Part shown: piece by piece, positions 18,477-28,170 of the stretch
How the letters are laid out: each line of letters opens with the position of its first letter
Position numbering within the stretch: position 1 is the stretch's first letter
NCBI RefSeq assembly: GCF_041860085.1
Contig: NZ_CP124747.1
Coordinates: forward strand, 744,001 to 808,000
DNA length: 64,000 nt
Reading direction: 5' to 3'
From: Schlesneria sp. DSM 10557
Lineage (GTDB): Bacteria; Planctomycetota; Planctomycetia; Planctomycetales; Planctomycetaceae
The notes under the pieces: model-generated
Told to the model about the DNA's origin: nothing
The model's input: only the letters and a program-made list of their open reading frames with translations
The model's database searches: none
Translations under genes and position numbers: made by a program

Positions 18477-20018
18477 CTATTTGTTGTTCGCCGTCACTCC
18501 GGGCCAGTCATCGGTCCGGAAGGGGGTCAGAGGCAGTCCGGCACCGCTGAAGACATTCACGATGGGATTGTCAGCCCAGCCGTAACGAACGGCCACGGGT
18601 TCGGCGACCTGATCGCTCGACACTTCAATCGTGTTGTCTGGCAGAATTGTCGCTGTTGCCCAATGGAATTTCTTGTCTTCACCAGCAATCGCGAATCCAC
18701 GCAGTTCCTTAACGTCGAAGGGACGCCATCCGCTGTCGACATAGTCGAACGTCAGGACAATCTTGTTGTCCTTGGCAGTCATCGATTTGTATTGAGGACT
18801 GTGGTAGGGAACGGCCACTCCGTAGTCTTTTGCAAGTGCCCACCGGGCCAGTCGACGGCCGACGTCAACCTTGTTTTTCGGATGGATGTCTTTCCCTTCG
18901 CCGATATCAATAATGACCGCTTCGCCCGTCTTTGGCAGACGAGACATCGTCATGGTCTGAGCTTCGCGAAGTTCTGCCCATGCGCTATCGGTTGGCTGTG
19001 GCTGTTCATTCATGAAGTCCGCGAGTTGGACCCAATAGAAAGAGAAGTCGCCCTGACCCCACTCGTCGCGCCAGCTTTGGATCATAAGTGGGAACAGATC
19101 GCGATACTGATACGCGCGACTCGCGTTGGATTCACCCTGGTACCAGATCGCTCCTTTAATGCCGTAGCCGAGATGTGACTTCAGCACACCATTGTAGATG
19201 TTGGCAGGACGGTGGTTCCCGGCCAGCTGACCTTTGAGCGCCGTCAGCTCTTTTTTCTCTGCGTCCGAAAGGCTGTCCCCTTTGGCGACAAGTTCGTTGT
19301 GCCGGGATTCGATTTGTCCCCATCTCTCAAGCAGAGCCGAGTACTTTTCGTCGGCAGCGAGAAGATCGCGTTTAACCCAGGCTTCACACGCCGATCCACC
19401 CCAGGCGTTGTTGATCATCCCAACGGGGACACCCAGCGTCTGGTAAATCTGTCGGGCGAAGAAGTAACCGACTGCGGAGAAACCCCCGACATTTTCTGGT
19501 GTCGTCACTAACCACTTACGGTCGTCGTGGCTCCAGAGCGCTTCCTGAGTTCCCACTTGCGGAAAGTTAATCATTCGAATTTTGGGAAAATTGGCCGCCA
19601 GACGCTCCAGGTCAGGATCGTTGGCGAGATTCACCGACCACTGCATATTGGATTGCCCGGAGCAGACCCAGACTTCTCCGACCAGAATGTCGGAAATTTT
19701 GACTTCTGTTTTCCCTTTCACCAGCATCCCGTAGGGACCGCCGACGGGAATCGGATCAAGCATCACTTGCCATGATCCATCTGCAGCCGCCGTCGTAGTC
19801 TGACTTTGTCCGTTGATGGAAACCGTGACGGACTCGCCCGCATCGGCGCGTCCCCAGACCTTGTTCTTCTGTCCCTGCTGCAACACCATGTGATCGCTGA
19901 AAACGTTCGGCAGCTTTACATCTGCTCGAATCTGGGTCGTCAGCGCAGAGACCGCAAGTCCCATCGCCAAGAATTGTCTTGCCCCTGATGCCCATCGAGA
20001 TGCCATTCCATTCCCCAT
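18477..20018 (-). CDS. Sialate O-acetylesterase-like SGNH esterase, secreted
   Basis: The product is about 513 residues from the ATG at 20018, with an AGGAAGAG ribosome site; the open frame runs on to 20147. Signal peptide ARQFLAMGLAVSALTTQIRADVKL. Family signatures are the start PNVFSDHMVLQQGQ, the nucleophile block VWVCSGQSNMQWSV, the NNAWGGSACEAWV block, GAIWYQGESNA and the catalytic Asp/His region DIGEGKDIHPKNK. It removes O-acetyl groups from sugars, possibly xylan or algal polysaccharides rather than sialic acid in this lineage. It stands as a single gene divergent from the PAS/PP2C protein. Confidence 0.92.
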   Translation of the reverse strand: MGNGMASRWASGARQFLAMGLAVSALTTQIRADVKLPNVFSDHMVLQQGQKNKVWGRADAGESVTVSINGQSQTTTAAADGSWQVMLDPIPVGGPYGMLVKGKTEVKISDILVGEVWVCSGQSNMQWSVNLANDPDLERLAANFPKIRMINFPQVGTQEALWSHDDRKWLVTTPENVGGFSAVGYFFARQIYQTLGVPVGMINNAWGGSACEAWVKRDLLAADEKYSALLERWGQIESRHNELVAKGDSLSDAEKKELTALKGQLAGNHRPANIYNGVLKSHLGYGIKGAIWYQGESNASRAYQYRDLFPLMIQSWRDEWGQGDFSFYWVQLADFMNEQPQPTDSAWAELREAQTMTMSRLPKTGEAVIIDIGEGKDIHPKNKVDVGRRLARWALAKDYGVAVPYHSPQYKSMTAKDNKIVLTFDYVDSGWRPFDVKELRGFAIAGEDKKFHWATATILPDNTIEVSSDQVAEPVAVRYGWADNPIVNVFSGAGLPLTPFRTDDWPGVTANNK

Positions 20019-20573
20019 GTTCGCTCTTCCTTTGTTTTGTTCCGTCAGAGATGAGTGCTCACACTCCAGAGCTGGCGCCAACCTCACCGGTGCGAGGAGC
20101 ACACACGTAACGTTTCGTGGATGTGAAAACAACCGAACGGGGGGCAATTTGCAGGTCCGTCCCCTGCGCAGAAACGTTTGTCAGACACTTCCGTTGATTT
20201 CGGGGGCTCAGCCCCCACATTGCGAAAGGCCGAGGTCGCACTTCTGCTCTCGCGGCTGTCCCGTCATTGGTAACCGGCGGTTCGCTGGAAGTCGCTCGAA
20301 ATTGCTGTGCGACAAGACACAGTCAGCACATGTGAACTTCTGAATACTGACCACAGCCCCCGCCGTGAACGTTCTCACGCAAGTGAGAACGTTCGCGATT
20401 CAGCGATTCGGCTACCCGAAACGGGCTGGGGTGGTTAGTCTATTCTCAGTGCGCAATTCCCTGCTGCCAATCAATTTAATCAGTTAGAAAGCAGCGTATT
20501 CCTATTCCTACTGAAGGGGTGCCGCCACTTTTCTGATAGATCAGGATAAAGACGGCGTGAAGAAGGTCGAACG
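20019..20573. other. Divergent intergenic region, regulatory
   Basis: This is a 555-bp gap between the divergent esterase and phosphatase genes with no convincing gene. It holds a GC-rich palindrome near 20196-20217 and the strong hairpin described separately at 20367-20394. Both promoters must lie here. Confidence 0.5.
20367..20394. promoter_or_regulatory. 12-bp perfect inverted repeat containing two GAACGTTC palindromes
   Basis: GAACGTTCTCAC (20367-20378) and GTGAGAACGTTC (20383-20394) are perfect reverse complements separated by GCAA. Each arm contains the self-complementary octamer GAACGTTC, with centres 20 bp apart, two helical turns. That layout suits two dimers of a regulator better than a terminator, since no T-tract follows. 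It lies about 180 bp before the phosphatase start. Confidence 0.5.
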
Positions 20574-22088
20574 ATGGACGCGACTGGTTCCATTGACAGC
20601 GAGTTCGCTTCACTGGCGTACGAACTTCTGGACAACACGTCGACGGTTGTATACGCCAAGGACCTCAACTACCGGTATCTGCTGGTCAACCGCAAGTTTG
20701 AAGAGCTGTTTCATATCGATCGGGCATCGATCCTGGGCAAAACGGACTTCGATGTGTTCCCACTCGAGATGGCGGAGGCATTTCAGGAAAACGATCGGAT
20801 CGTGAAGGAGTCTGGAATGACTCTTCGCTGTGAAGAGGTCGCTCCTCACGATGACGGGCCACACCGTTACGTCTCGGTCAAATTCCCTCTTCGCCACCGC
20901 GACGGCGCCCTCTATGCCGTCGGAGGAATCTCGACTGATATCACGGAAAAAGTTCGAGCCGAACACGAAATCGCCTCGCTCGAATACCAGCAGAATCTGA
21001 TTCTGGATTCGGTCGCGGACGGGATCTGTGGACTCGACTCAGCCGGGCGGATCGCCTTCCTCAACCACGCGGCCGAGCGAATGCTGGAAGTCTCCAGCGC
21101 CGAACTGGAAGGGCGCTGTCATTCGCAGATCGTGGTGCCGCCGAAGCCGAATGGGCTGTACCAGTCTGACTCCGAACCATATCCCGTGAAAGCTGTGCTG
21201 AATGGAAACACGGCCATCAAAGTCTCCGGGGCAACTTTTCGCCGCCGTGATGGAACACTGCTCCCAGTGGAGTATACAGTCTCACCGGTCTGCCATAACG
21301 GGGTGACGGTGGGCGCCGTACTCGCGTTTCAGGATGCGACGGCACGGTTAAAGCAGCGCGAGATCGAGCAAGAGGTGCAGACGGCCCTGCGTATTCAAGT
21401 ATCGCTGTATCCGAAGCAGGTCCCACAAATAGCGGGATTCGACTTTGCGTCGTTCTGCCAGCCCTGTTCTAAGGCGTGCGGTGACTACTACGACTTTATT
21501 CCCTGGGGGAATGACTGCCTCGGGATTGCTGTGGGGGACGTCAGCGGTCATGGTCTGGGGCCCGCTGTTGAGATGGTTGCCACCCGCGCGGTACTGCGAA
21601 CGCTCACGCAACGGGAGTCCGCGCCGCATGAGTGCCTCAATCAACTCAACCGCATTCTGAGCGAAGACCTGCCCGACGACATGTTCGTAACGCTGTTCCT
21701 TGCGTCGCTCAATACGCGGGACCGGACACTGAGTTATGCCGCCGCCGGACATGAAGCAGTGCTGCTCCGCGCAAATGGTGATCTCTGTCCGCTGAAAAGT
21801 ACTGGCACCATTCTGGGAATGCAGAAGACCGCAGTATTTGGCTGTGGTCAGTCTGTCACGCTGCAGACCGGTGATCTGCTGCTCATCGCAACCGATGGGC
21901 TGGCAGAATCCACGTCACCAGATCGTAAACTATTTGGACAGGCAAGGATCATTCAGGTCCTGCGTCAACATCAGGCCGAGTCGGCTTCACAGATCCTCCA
22001 TGCCCTGATGTCAGCATGTGACGAGTTCCGACAGTCCCAGCCCAGCCGCGACGACGTGACGGCCGTCGCCATCAAGCTTGTCGAATGA
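20574..22088 (+). CDS. PAS-PAS-PP2C (SpoIIE/RsbU-type) serine phosphatase
   Basis: This is a 504-residue cytoplasmic protein. The first PAS domain is about 15-130 (VVYAKDLNYRYLLVNRKFEELF ... GGISTDITEKVRAEHE). The second is about 140-265 (ILDSVADGICGLDSAGRIAFLNHAAERML). The PP2C-type catalytic domain is about 290-504, with CGDYYDF, GDVSGHGLGPA, YAAAGHEAVLL, ATDGLAES and QPSRDDVTAVAI carrying the metal-binding aspartates. Such proteins dephosphorylate STAS antagonists in partner-switching pathways. A STAS protein lies 5.5 kb away (14689), but no kinase partner is next to it. Confidence 0.92.
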   Translation: MDATGSIDSEFASLAYELLDNTSTVVYAKDLNYRYLLVNRKFEELFHIDRASILGKTDFDVFPLEMAEAFQENDRIVKESGMTLRCEEVAPHDDGPHRYVSVKFPLRHRDGALYAVGGISTDITEKVRAEHEIASLEYQQNLILDSVADGICGLDSAGRIAFLNHAAERMLEVSSAELEGRCHSQIVVPPKPNGLYQSDSEPYPVKAVLNGNTAIKVSGATFRRRDGTLLPVEYTVSPVCHNGVTVGAVLAFQDATARLKQREIEQEVQTALRIQVSLYPKQVPQIAGFDFASFCQPCSKACGDYYDFIPWGNDCLGIAVGDVSGHGLGPAVEMVATRAVLRTLTQRESAPHECLNQLNRILSEDLPDDMFVTLFLASLNTRDRTLSYAAAGHEAVLLRANGDLCPLKSTGTILGMQKTAVFGCGQSVTLQTGDLLLIATDGLAESTSPDRKLFGQARIIQVLRQHQAESASQILHALMSACDEFRQSQPSRDDVTAVAIKLVE

Positions 22089-22195
22089 TGGCGACGCGGC
22101 TACACCGAGCTAGGCTCGGCGACCGATTTGCCATGCCCTACGTTGGTGTTTGACTCCCGGTTTCTGCGCAGCACAGTCATGAGGGGCGGCCCGTC

Positions 22196-23314
22196 ATGCA
22201 ACCCACACACGATGGCGATCGACTCATGCAAGATCTGCAATCAGATTTCCCGCCGGTTCTTACCGAATGGCTGGCCCAGGCCGCGCAAGCGGAAGCCTCA
22301 GACCTCCATCTGGTGGCAGGTTTTCCACCAAGCATCCGCCTGAATGGGCGCTTAACGCACTTGAACGAATCGCCGCTCGAACCCGACCGGCTTAACATTC
22401 TGCTGATCGAGGCCTGTCCGGAACACTTTCAGGAAAAACTGAAGACCGAACGCAGCCTGGATTTTTCCGTTGCACTGGGTGGTGATCTCGCCGGCACCCG
22501 GGTTCGGGCGAATCTGTTTTACACGACGGGGAATCTCGGCGGATGTTTCCGAATCATCCCCGGGGCGATTCCCGACTTCGAATGGGCAGCCTTTCCTGAA
22601 GAACTGGCCGAACGACTGGCAGGAATTCGGGACGGAATGGTGATTGTGACCGGGCCTACCGGTTCCGGAAAATCGACCACCCTCGCCATGATCGTCAATT
22701 TGATCAACAGGGCAGGGGGCAGTCGCATCATCAGCATTGAAGAGCCGCTCGAGTTTGAATTTCCCAGGATGCCCAATTCGATGGTGTCTCAACGGGAAGT
22801 GGGAGTCGATGTTCCCACGTTCGCGGACGGACTACGCAACGGACTGCGTCAAGATCCTGACGTGATTCTGGTGGGAGAGATTCGTGGCCATGACACTGCT
22901 CAAATCGCATTGAGCGCCGCGGAAACAGGGCACCTCGTGTTCAGCACCTTGCACTCACGCGACGCAAAGGGGGCCATTACGCGATACACCGACCTCTTCA
23001 CCGATGACGCGCAACGCGACATTCGCTCTCAACTCGCCCTCTGTCTCCGCTCGGTCGTGGCTCAACGACTGTTACCCGATGTGCGACCGGGACGGAAACA
23101 GCACCTGGCTCTCGAGGTTCTCTGGAATACGTTTCCCATCGGCAGCGCGATCCGGACGGGCAAATTTGAATCGATCGACAATTACCTCACCACTGCCCGC
23201 GATGACGGAATGGTCAGTTTTGATGAATCGGTTCGACGGCTCTTCAAGGCGGGGAAAATTTCTCAGCAAGTTGCCGAAATGAACGTTCGCGAAGCGATTC
23301 AGCTTTATCGGTAA
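22196..23314 (+). CDS. PilT/PilB-superfamily twitching ATPase
   Basis: This 372-residue protein is of PilT length. The N-terminal PAS-like domain has ASDLHLVAGFPPSIRLNG. Walker A is GPTGSGKST at 153-161, the Asp box is IISIEEPLEFEF, Walker B is DPDVILVGEIRG, and the His box is GHLVFSTLHSRDA. It would drive pilus retraction at the inner membrane. No pilin or platform gene is adjacent. A GAGGGG ribosome site precedes the chosen ATG. Confidence 0.92.
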   Translation: MQPTHDGDRLMQDLQSDFPPVLTEWLAQAAQAEASDLHLVAGFPPSIRLNGRLTHLNESPLEPDRLNILLIEACPEHFQEKLKTERSLDFSVALGGDLAGTRVRANLFYTTGNLGGCFRIIPGAIPDFEWAAFPEELAERLAGIRDGMVIVTGPTGSGKSTTLAMIVNLINRAGGSRIISIEEPLEFEFPRMPNSMVSQREVGVDVPTFADGLRNGLRQDPDVILVGEIRGHDTAQIALSAAETGHLVFSTLHSRDAKGAITRYTDLFTDDAQRDIRSQLALCLRSVVAQRLLPDVRPGRKQHLALEVLWNTFPIGSAIRTGKFESIDNYLTTARDDGMVSFDESVRRLFKAGKISQQVAEMNVREAIQLYR

Positions 23315-23413
23315 TTCCTGTCTGGACGTACCTGTCACTTTGTTCTGTAATACACCCGGTAAACAGAGTTTGGCGCAACGATTGCGCGTTGTAACTGGCA
23401 GGGATGCGAATCC

Positions 23414-25459
23414 GTGAAGACATGGGGTCGATTGGGTTCATTTATTTGGCCGTACCGGCGAAAGTTGACACTTTCGTGCGTATTCGGGCTCGTAGCTGCA
23501 CTCCTGTGGAGCTTCGAACTGCTCCTGACATTCCCGATCACCATCATGTTTGGCGAGTACCACACACTCGGAAACTACGTCCGCCACGAAGTTGAGCTGA
23601 AGACGTCGGCGATTGCAGAGCGAAACAGCAAACTCCTCGAACTCGATGAGAAGCTGCTGTCGCTACCTGAAAATGGAGAACGACGGCGCCTGTCTGAACG
23701 CGTCGAGGTCATTGAAGATCAACAGCGGCTGCGTACGGAAGTGAAGGCGTACACGTCGAAGCTCTGGTGGCTGACCTGGATCGAATCCAAGATCATCCGT
23801 AACCTGCCCACCGACCAGTTTCGCATGTTTGCGCTGCTGTTTTTCGGCATCCTGGTTGTCACCTTCGCCAAGGGAGCGGCGGGCTACTACCAGGACGTGC
23901 TGGCGGGCAGCGTCGCGGAGTCGGTCGTCATCGACCTGCGTCAGCAGTTGTTTCGAAGTGCGTTGCGGCTGGATCCACAAACGATTTCGCTTGAGGGAAG
24001 TTCGGCGTGGCTGACCGACTTTACGTACTCTCTGCAGCACCTGGTCAATGGGATGACAGAAGTCGGGGGACGCATCGTTCGCGAACCCTTGAAGGCGCTG
24101 TCGTGTCTTGTTGCGCTGTTCTACTTTAACTGGCAGCTGACGGTCGTCTTTCTGCTGTTCATGCCCGTCCTGGGATTGCTCTTCCATTGGCTGGGACAAA
24201 GACTGAAGCGGGCGGCCAATCGTGTCGTCGACAGCATGAGTCGGATCTACAAGAGCCTGGAAGAAACGTTCAATAACTCCAAAGCAGTGATCGCCTTCGA
24301 TCGCGCCGGGCAACACCGTCGCCACTTCCACCGTGAAAACAAAAACTTTTATCGACAGGCAATGAGACTCGTGCAGCTGGATGCGATGAGCGGCCCCCTC
24401 GCCGAATTACTCGGAATGGTGGCCGCCTCGGCCGTGCTCCTCCCGGCTGCATTTCTGGTGCTGCGTCAGACGACAACAATTGGGGGGATTACCCTCGCCA
24501 GTTCTCCGCCGACCTTTCCCGAACTCGCGCTGTTCTACGTGCTTCTTGCCGGAGTCCTGGAACCGGTTCGCAAATTCTCGAAGTTTTACAATTCGATCCG
24601 GCAGTCGACCGCGATTGCCGAACGGTTGTTCGAACGGATGGACACGAAATCGCTCGTCTCCACCCCGGCCGAACCGCAGTTCCTGCCGCGCCTGACGCAA
24701 TCGATTGAATTTCGAAATGTTTCCTTCGAATACGCCCGCAATCCGAACGACCGCAGCGAACGGGGCCTGGTCCTGAACGGTCTCGACCTGACAATCCGCG
24801 CTGGCGAAACAGTTGCCGTGGTGGGACCCAACGGCTGTGGCAAGTCGACACTGGTGAACCTGCTGCCGCGCTTTTATGACCCCGTGAGCGGCGACGTGTT
24901 CTTTGACGGGATCAATCTGAAAGATGCAAATCTGGGCGATATCCGGGATCAGATCGCCCTGGTTCCTCAGGAAACATTGTTGTTTGACGACACAATCCTG
25001 GAGAACATCCGTTACGGACGACCGACCGCCATGGATGCCGATGTCGTGGATGCAGCCCGCCGCGCTCACGTCATTTCCTTTTCAGAATCCATGCCCCTGG
25101 GACTGAAAACCATGGTCGGAGAGCACGGAAAACATCTGTCGGGCGGACAGAGACAGCGAGTCGCCCTGGCACGGGCCATCCTGCGAGATCCTCGAATCTT
25201 GATTCTGGACGAACCTACGTCGGCGGTTGACGCTCAGAGTGAGCAGTTGATTCACGCCACGCTGCGTGATTTTGTCGTCGGTCGGACGACACTTTTGATC
25301 ACACATTGTCTGACGCCGACCCTGCTCGAGTTCTTGACGAGGATCGTCGTTGTCGACCGCGGGCGCGTCGTGGCCACGGGCCGACATGCTGAACTTCTGG
25401 CGAATTGTCCTATTTATCAGCGTTTGTGGGCGGCCCAGACGCAGCGTGCGGTTGCCTGA
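23414..25459 (+). CDS. ABC exporter, fused permease and ATPase
   Basis: This 681-residue protein uses a GTG start. The transmembrane domain has six segments, with an unusual soluble insertion of about 90 residues after the first helix (about 55-130, charged and helical). The ATPase has Walker A GPNGCGKST at about 471-479, signature [15 protein letters not shown] at about 574, Walker B ILILDEPTSAVD and switch-His LLITHCLTP. It resembles MsbA/lipid-A-type exporters that work as homodimers. The substrate is unknown. Confidence 0.92.
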   Translation: MKTWGRLGSFIWPYRRKLTLSCVFGLVAALLWSFELLLTFPITIMFGEYHTLGNYVRHEVELKTSAIAERNSKLLELDEKLLSLPENGERRRLSERVEVIEDQQRLRTEVKAYTSKLWWLTWIESKIIRNLPTDQFRMFALLFFGILVVTFAKGAAGYYQDVLAGSVAESVVIDLRQQLFRSALRLDPQTISLEGSSAWLTDFTYSLQHLVNGMTEVGGRIVREPLKALSCLVALFYFNWQLTVVFLLFMPVLGLLFHWLGQRLKRAANRVVDSMSRIYKSLEETFNNSKAVIAFDRAGQHRRHFHRENKNFYRQAMRLVQLDAMSGPLAELLGMVAASAVLLPAAFLVLRQTTTIGGITLASSPPTFPELALFYVLLAGVLEPVRKFSKFYNSIRQSTAIAERLFERMDTKSLVSTPAEPQFLPRLTQSIEFRNVSFEYARNPNDRSERGLVLNGLDLTIRAGETVAVVGPNGCGKSTLVNLLPRFYDPVSGDVFFDGINLKDANLGDIRDQIALVPQETLLFDDTILENIRYGRPTAMDADVVDAARRAHVISFSESMPLGLKTMVGEHGKHLSGGQRQRVALARAILRDPRILILDEPTSAVDAQSEQLIHATLRDFVVGRTTLLITHCLTPTLLEFLTRIVVVDRGRVVATGRHAELLANCPIYQRLWAAQTQRAVA

Positions 25460-25620
25460 GCAACGGGTCACACCCGCCAAGATCACCTCCTGCAAGACCC
25501 CCATTCCGGGTTTTAGGAAAGTAAGTAAAAAGTTGATCCTCAAAGTGTCCTCATGTCGAAAACATATACGGCTGAGATGTGACTTCAGATCGACTAAGCT
25601 GAGAGTAACTGGAACGTATC

Positions 25621-26982
25621 GTGTCGACGAAATGGATGAACTGGCGACTGAGTCTAGTCATCATCGCGATTACGGTTGGAATTCTGACCCTGATCTCGCA
25701 GAGCACCGGCACGCCCGAAGTTCGCAACGCAGACAGTCCTTCTAACTTCGTCCTCGTTGATCCCCGGCCCAGCGCCGAGGATTGGCCCTGGTGGCGTGGG
25801 GTCGACGGTCGAAATGTCGCACTTTCGAAACAGTTCCCGTTGCAATGGTCGGAAAGCAATCATCCGGGATGGCAAGTGGGACTCTCGGGGCTCGGCAGTG
25901 CCACACCCAGTATCTGGGGCGATCGATTGTTCCTGCCCGTATTCGAACCGGACAGCCAGAGGTTGTATCTGAAGTGCGTTACCCGTCGTAGCGGCGTCGT
26001 CGCGTGGAAAACAATGATCCACGACAAAGATCCCAAAAACGTCCGGGACAGCAACTTGCTCCACCTTGCGACGCCGGTTTGCGACGGACAGAGCGTGTTC
26101 ACTGTGGCTCACTACCGTGATCAGCTTTGGGTGACTGCGGTCGATTTTTCCGGACGCGTGTTGTGGCAGAACCCGGCGGGTCGTTACCTGTCGGAAACAG
26201 GTAGCGTCTCGTCGCCGACCCTCTACAAGTCGCTGGTGATCGTCACTGCAGATCAGGCCCGAGACAGCTACATTGCGGCAATACATCGTCAGACGGGAGA
26301 AGTCATCTGGCGCACGCGACGCCCCAAGGGGGAAAGCCTGGGAACACCCGTGGTCGGAACGATCGCCGGTCGTGCTCAAGTGGTCGTCGGAGGGCCGGGG
26401 GCCGTCATCAGTTACGACCCGGCAACGGGTGAACCCCTCTGGACGTGTCGAATTTCCGCATCACACGTCCTGAGCTCCGTGACCTTTGATTCTGAACGCG
26501 TGTTTGCAACCACGGCACAACCCAACGCCGAAGTCATCTGTATCGCGGCGGACGGAACCGGTGATGTGACGACAAGTCATGTCGTGTGGCGCGACGCACG
26601 TTTGGCGGGTGAGGTCCCATCTCCCGTATGTCACGGCGGATTGCTTTACGTGCTCGCCGAAGACGGGCGACTGTCGTGTGTACAAGCGGCGACGGGAAAA
26701 CTGGAATGGATCCGGCAACTGTCTGGAACATTCTCTGCCTCACCCGTGATCGCTGGAGACTTCGTCTTTTGTGCGAGCGAATCGGGAGAGACCTATTTTG
26801 TTCGCACAGGGACAGCAAACCCCGTCATCATCAAGAACACGCTGGCGGAAGGAATCGTCGCCACCCCGATTTTCGCGGGTGATTCCATCTTCATTCGGAC
26901 GATTCATCAACTGCACAGAATTTCAGGACAGAACGTAGAACCCGTCGTTGAACGCGGAAGCGACGTGCGAAGACGATTCTAA
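25621..26982 (+). CDS. PQQ-like beta-propeller protein, membrane-anchored
   Basis: This 453-residue protein uses a GTG start. The first 30 residues form a signal anchor (WRLSLVIIAITVGILTLIS). Repeats with WK/WR and DG/TG motifs (LYLKCVTRRSGVVAWKTMIHD, IAAIHRQTGEVIWRTRRPK, VISYDPATGEPLWTCRIS, LSCVQAATGKLEWIRQLSG) make a BamB/PQQ-dehydrogenase-like propeller, but the residues for binding PQQ are not visible. It is probably a scaffold at the outer face of the membrane. The gene converges on ygfZ. Confidence 0.85.
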   Translation: MSTKWMNWRLSLVIIAITVGILTLISQSTGTPEVRNADSPSNFVLVDPRPSAEDWPWWRGVDGRNVALSKQFPLQWSESNHPGWQVGLSGLGSATPSIWGDRLFLPVFEPDSQRLYLKCVTRRSGVVAWKTMIHDKDPKNVRDSNLLHLATPVCDGQSVFTVAHYRDQLWVTAVDFSGRVLWQNPAGRYLSETGSVSSPTLYKSLVIVTADQARDSYIAAIHRQTGEVIWRTRRPKGESLGTPVVGTIAGRAQVVVGGPGAVISYDPATGEPLWTCRISASHVLSSVTFDSERVFATTAQPNAEVICIAADGTGDVTTSHVVWRDARLAGEVPSPVCHGGLLYVLAEDGRLSCVQAATGKLEWIRQLSGTFSASPVIAGDFVFCASESGETYFVRTGTANPVIIKNTLAEGIVATPIFAGDSIFIRTIHQLHRISGQNVEPVVERGSDVRRRF

Positions 26983-27000
26983 AAACGGATCCAGACGCAG

Positions 27001-27119
27001 GACGAAATCACCGTGCGCGATTGTGCTCGGAAGGAGGCGGACCGAAACGAGGGAAGCCTCCTCCATGCAAAGCCCGGGCATGTGTCACCCGAGCACAGTC
27101 CAGCACGGTGATTTCCGTC
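27001..27119. other. Strongly self-complementary 119-nt element between convergent genes, possible structured RNA
   Basis: Four helices nest here. P1 pairs 27001-27016 with 27103-27119 (16 bp with one bulge). P2 pairs 27022-27030 with 27089-27097 (9 bp). Inside P2 are P3 (27032-27038 with 27056-27062, 7 bp) and P4 (27064-27068 with 27078-27082, 5 bp), giving a three-way junction. The stop of the propeller gene (26982) and the stop of ygfZ (27172) flank it. No T-tract follows on the plus strand; on the minus strand GTTTTTAG follows at about 26985-26978. It could be a bidirectional 3'-UTR structure, a non-coding RNA or a folded DNA element. Confidence 0.6.
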
Positions 27120-27171
27120 GTCCCCGGTGGACGAGATGGCGGACCGAGCCTGCCACAGGACCAGTGAACGC

Positions 27172-28170
27172 TTACAGAACTTGTCCTTCGATCAGATTGC
27201 CGTTCGATTTGACTCGAACGACGCTGCCGGCAGGGCAGACAGCGCGTTTCAGCGTGCCGATCCCCACCCCCTTTGTTTGGGCTGGATCTGGATTCTCGGT
27301 GTCGCTGGCCGCGGACGTCAGCACACCCACTTCGCTCTCTCCGGCAGCATCAAAAACCGGAGAGCCACTTGCCGGAGCAATCGGAGATTCAAACCGAATC
27401 CGTCGGATCTCACGGTTCGTGTGGCCCAGTGCATCCAGGCGAGCAATCGTCTCCTGACCGAGATAACAACCCTTATTGAATGAGACACACTGCCTGGTGC
27501 GAGCCACCTCTTGCGCCAGGTAGTCCTCTGTAAAGTCTTGTCCGAAGAGCGGGTACCCCGCTTCGATCCGCAAGTACTCGAACTGGTCTGAAGTCCCTTC
27601 AGGGATACCAACCGATATCATGCCCTGTTTGACGCGGTCTACCTGGCTCCGGGGAATCGACATCAGAAAACCAGGTGTTCCAAAGAGGTCGACGCGACGA
27701 ATATCGATTGTCGTGTCGTGAAGCTCGCGCTGCTCTGAGTCACCGATCCGCATGGTCTCAGGAAGCTGCAGCAACTGTGTCGCCAGCGGTCCTGACACGA
27801 ACAGTTCTCCAAAATCGTTCTCATGAGAAATCAGTTGCACGTCGTCGATCAGAACGAACTTCTGAAGGTGCGACAGGATGGCTGACTGCTGCTGAGGCGC
27901 CCCGTCCAGCCAGTGCGAATCCTCACGACAGAAAACATAGACGTGAGCGACCACTTTTCCTTTCAGGCTGGTCACGAATGTTTCGCAACCGGTTCCCGGT
28001 TTCAGTGACTTGATGTCATTCGACATGAAGCTGTGCAGGAAACGAGCGCGATCCGCCCCCCGAACTTCAATTTGTGTTCGATTGCTGACATCAAACACGA
28101 CCACGCTTGAACCGGCTGCGTTTCGGATCGCTGCCAGAGAAATCGATGAGTTTCGGTTATCAGTGCTCAA
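27172..28170 (-). CDS. ygfZ: Folate-binding protein YgfZ (aminomethyltransferase-like)
   Basis: This 332-residue protein carries the family signature KGCYLGQETIARLDALGH at about 230-247 and the GcvT-like N-terminus (VEVRGADRARFLHSFMSNDIKSL). YgfZ binds tetrahydrofolate and supports maturation or repair of Fe-S enzymes, including MiaB-type methylthiotransferases such as the mtaB product. The TTG start at 28170 has AAAAGG upstream and overlaps the murJ stop by 11 bp, so the two are cotranslated. Confidence 0.9.
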   Translation of the reverse strand: MSTDNRNSSISLAAIRNAAGSSVVVFDVSNRTQIEVRGADRARFLHSFMSNDIKSLKPGTGCETFVTSLKGKVVAHVYVFCREDSHWLDGAPQQQSAILSHLQKFVLIDDVQLISHENDFGELFVSGPLATQLLQLPETMRIGDSEQRELHDTTIDIRRVDLFGTPGFLMSIPRSQVDRVKQGMISVGIPEGTSDQFEYLRIEAGYPLFGQDFTEDYLAQEVARTRQCVSFNKGCYLGQETIARLDALGHTNREIRRIRFESPIAPASGSPVFDAAGESEVGVLTSAASDTENPDPAQTKGVGIGTLKRAVCPAGSVVRVKSNGNLIEGQVL

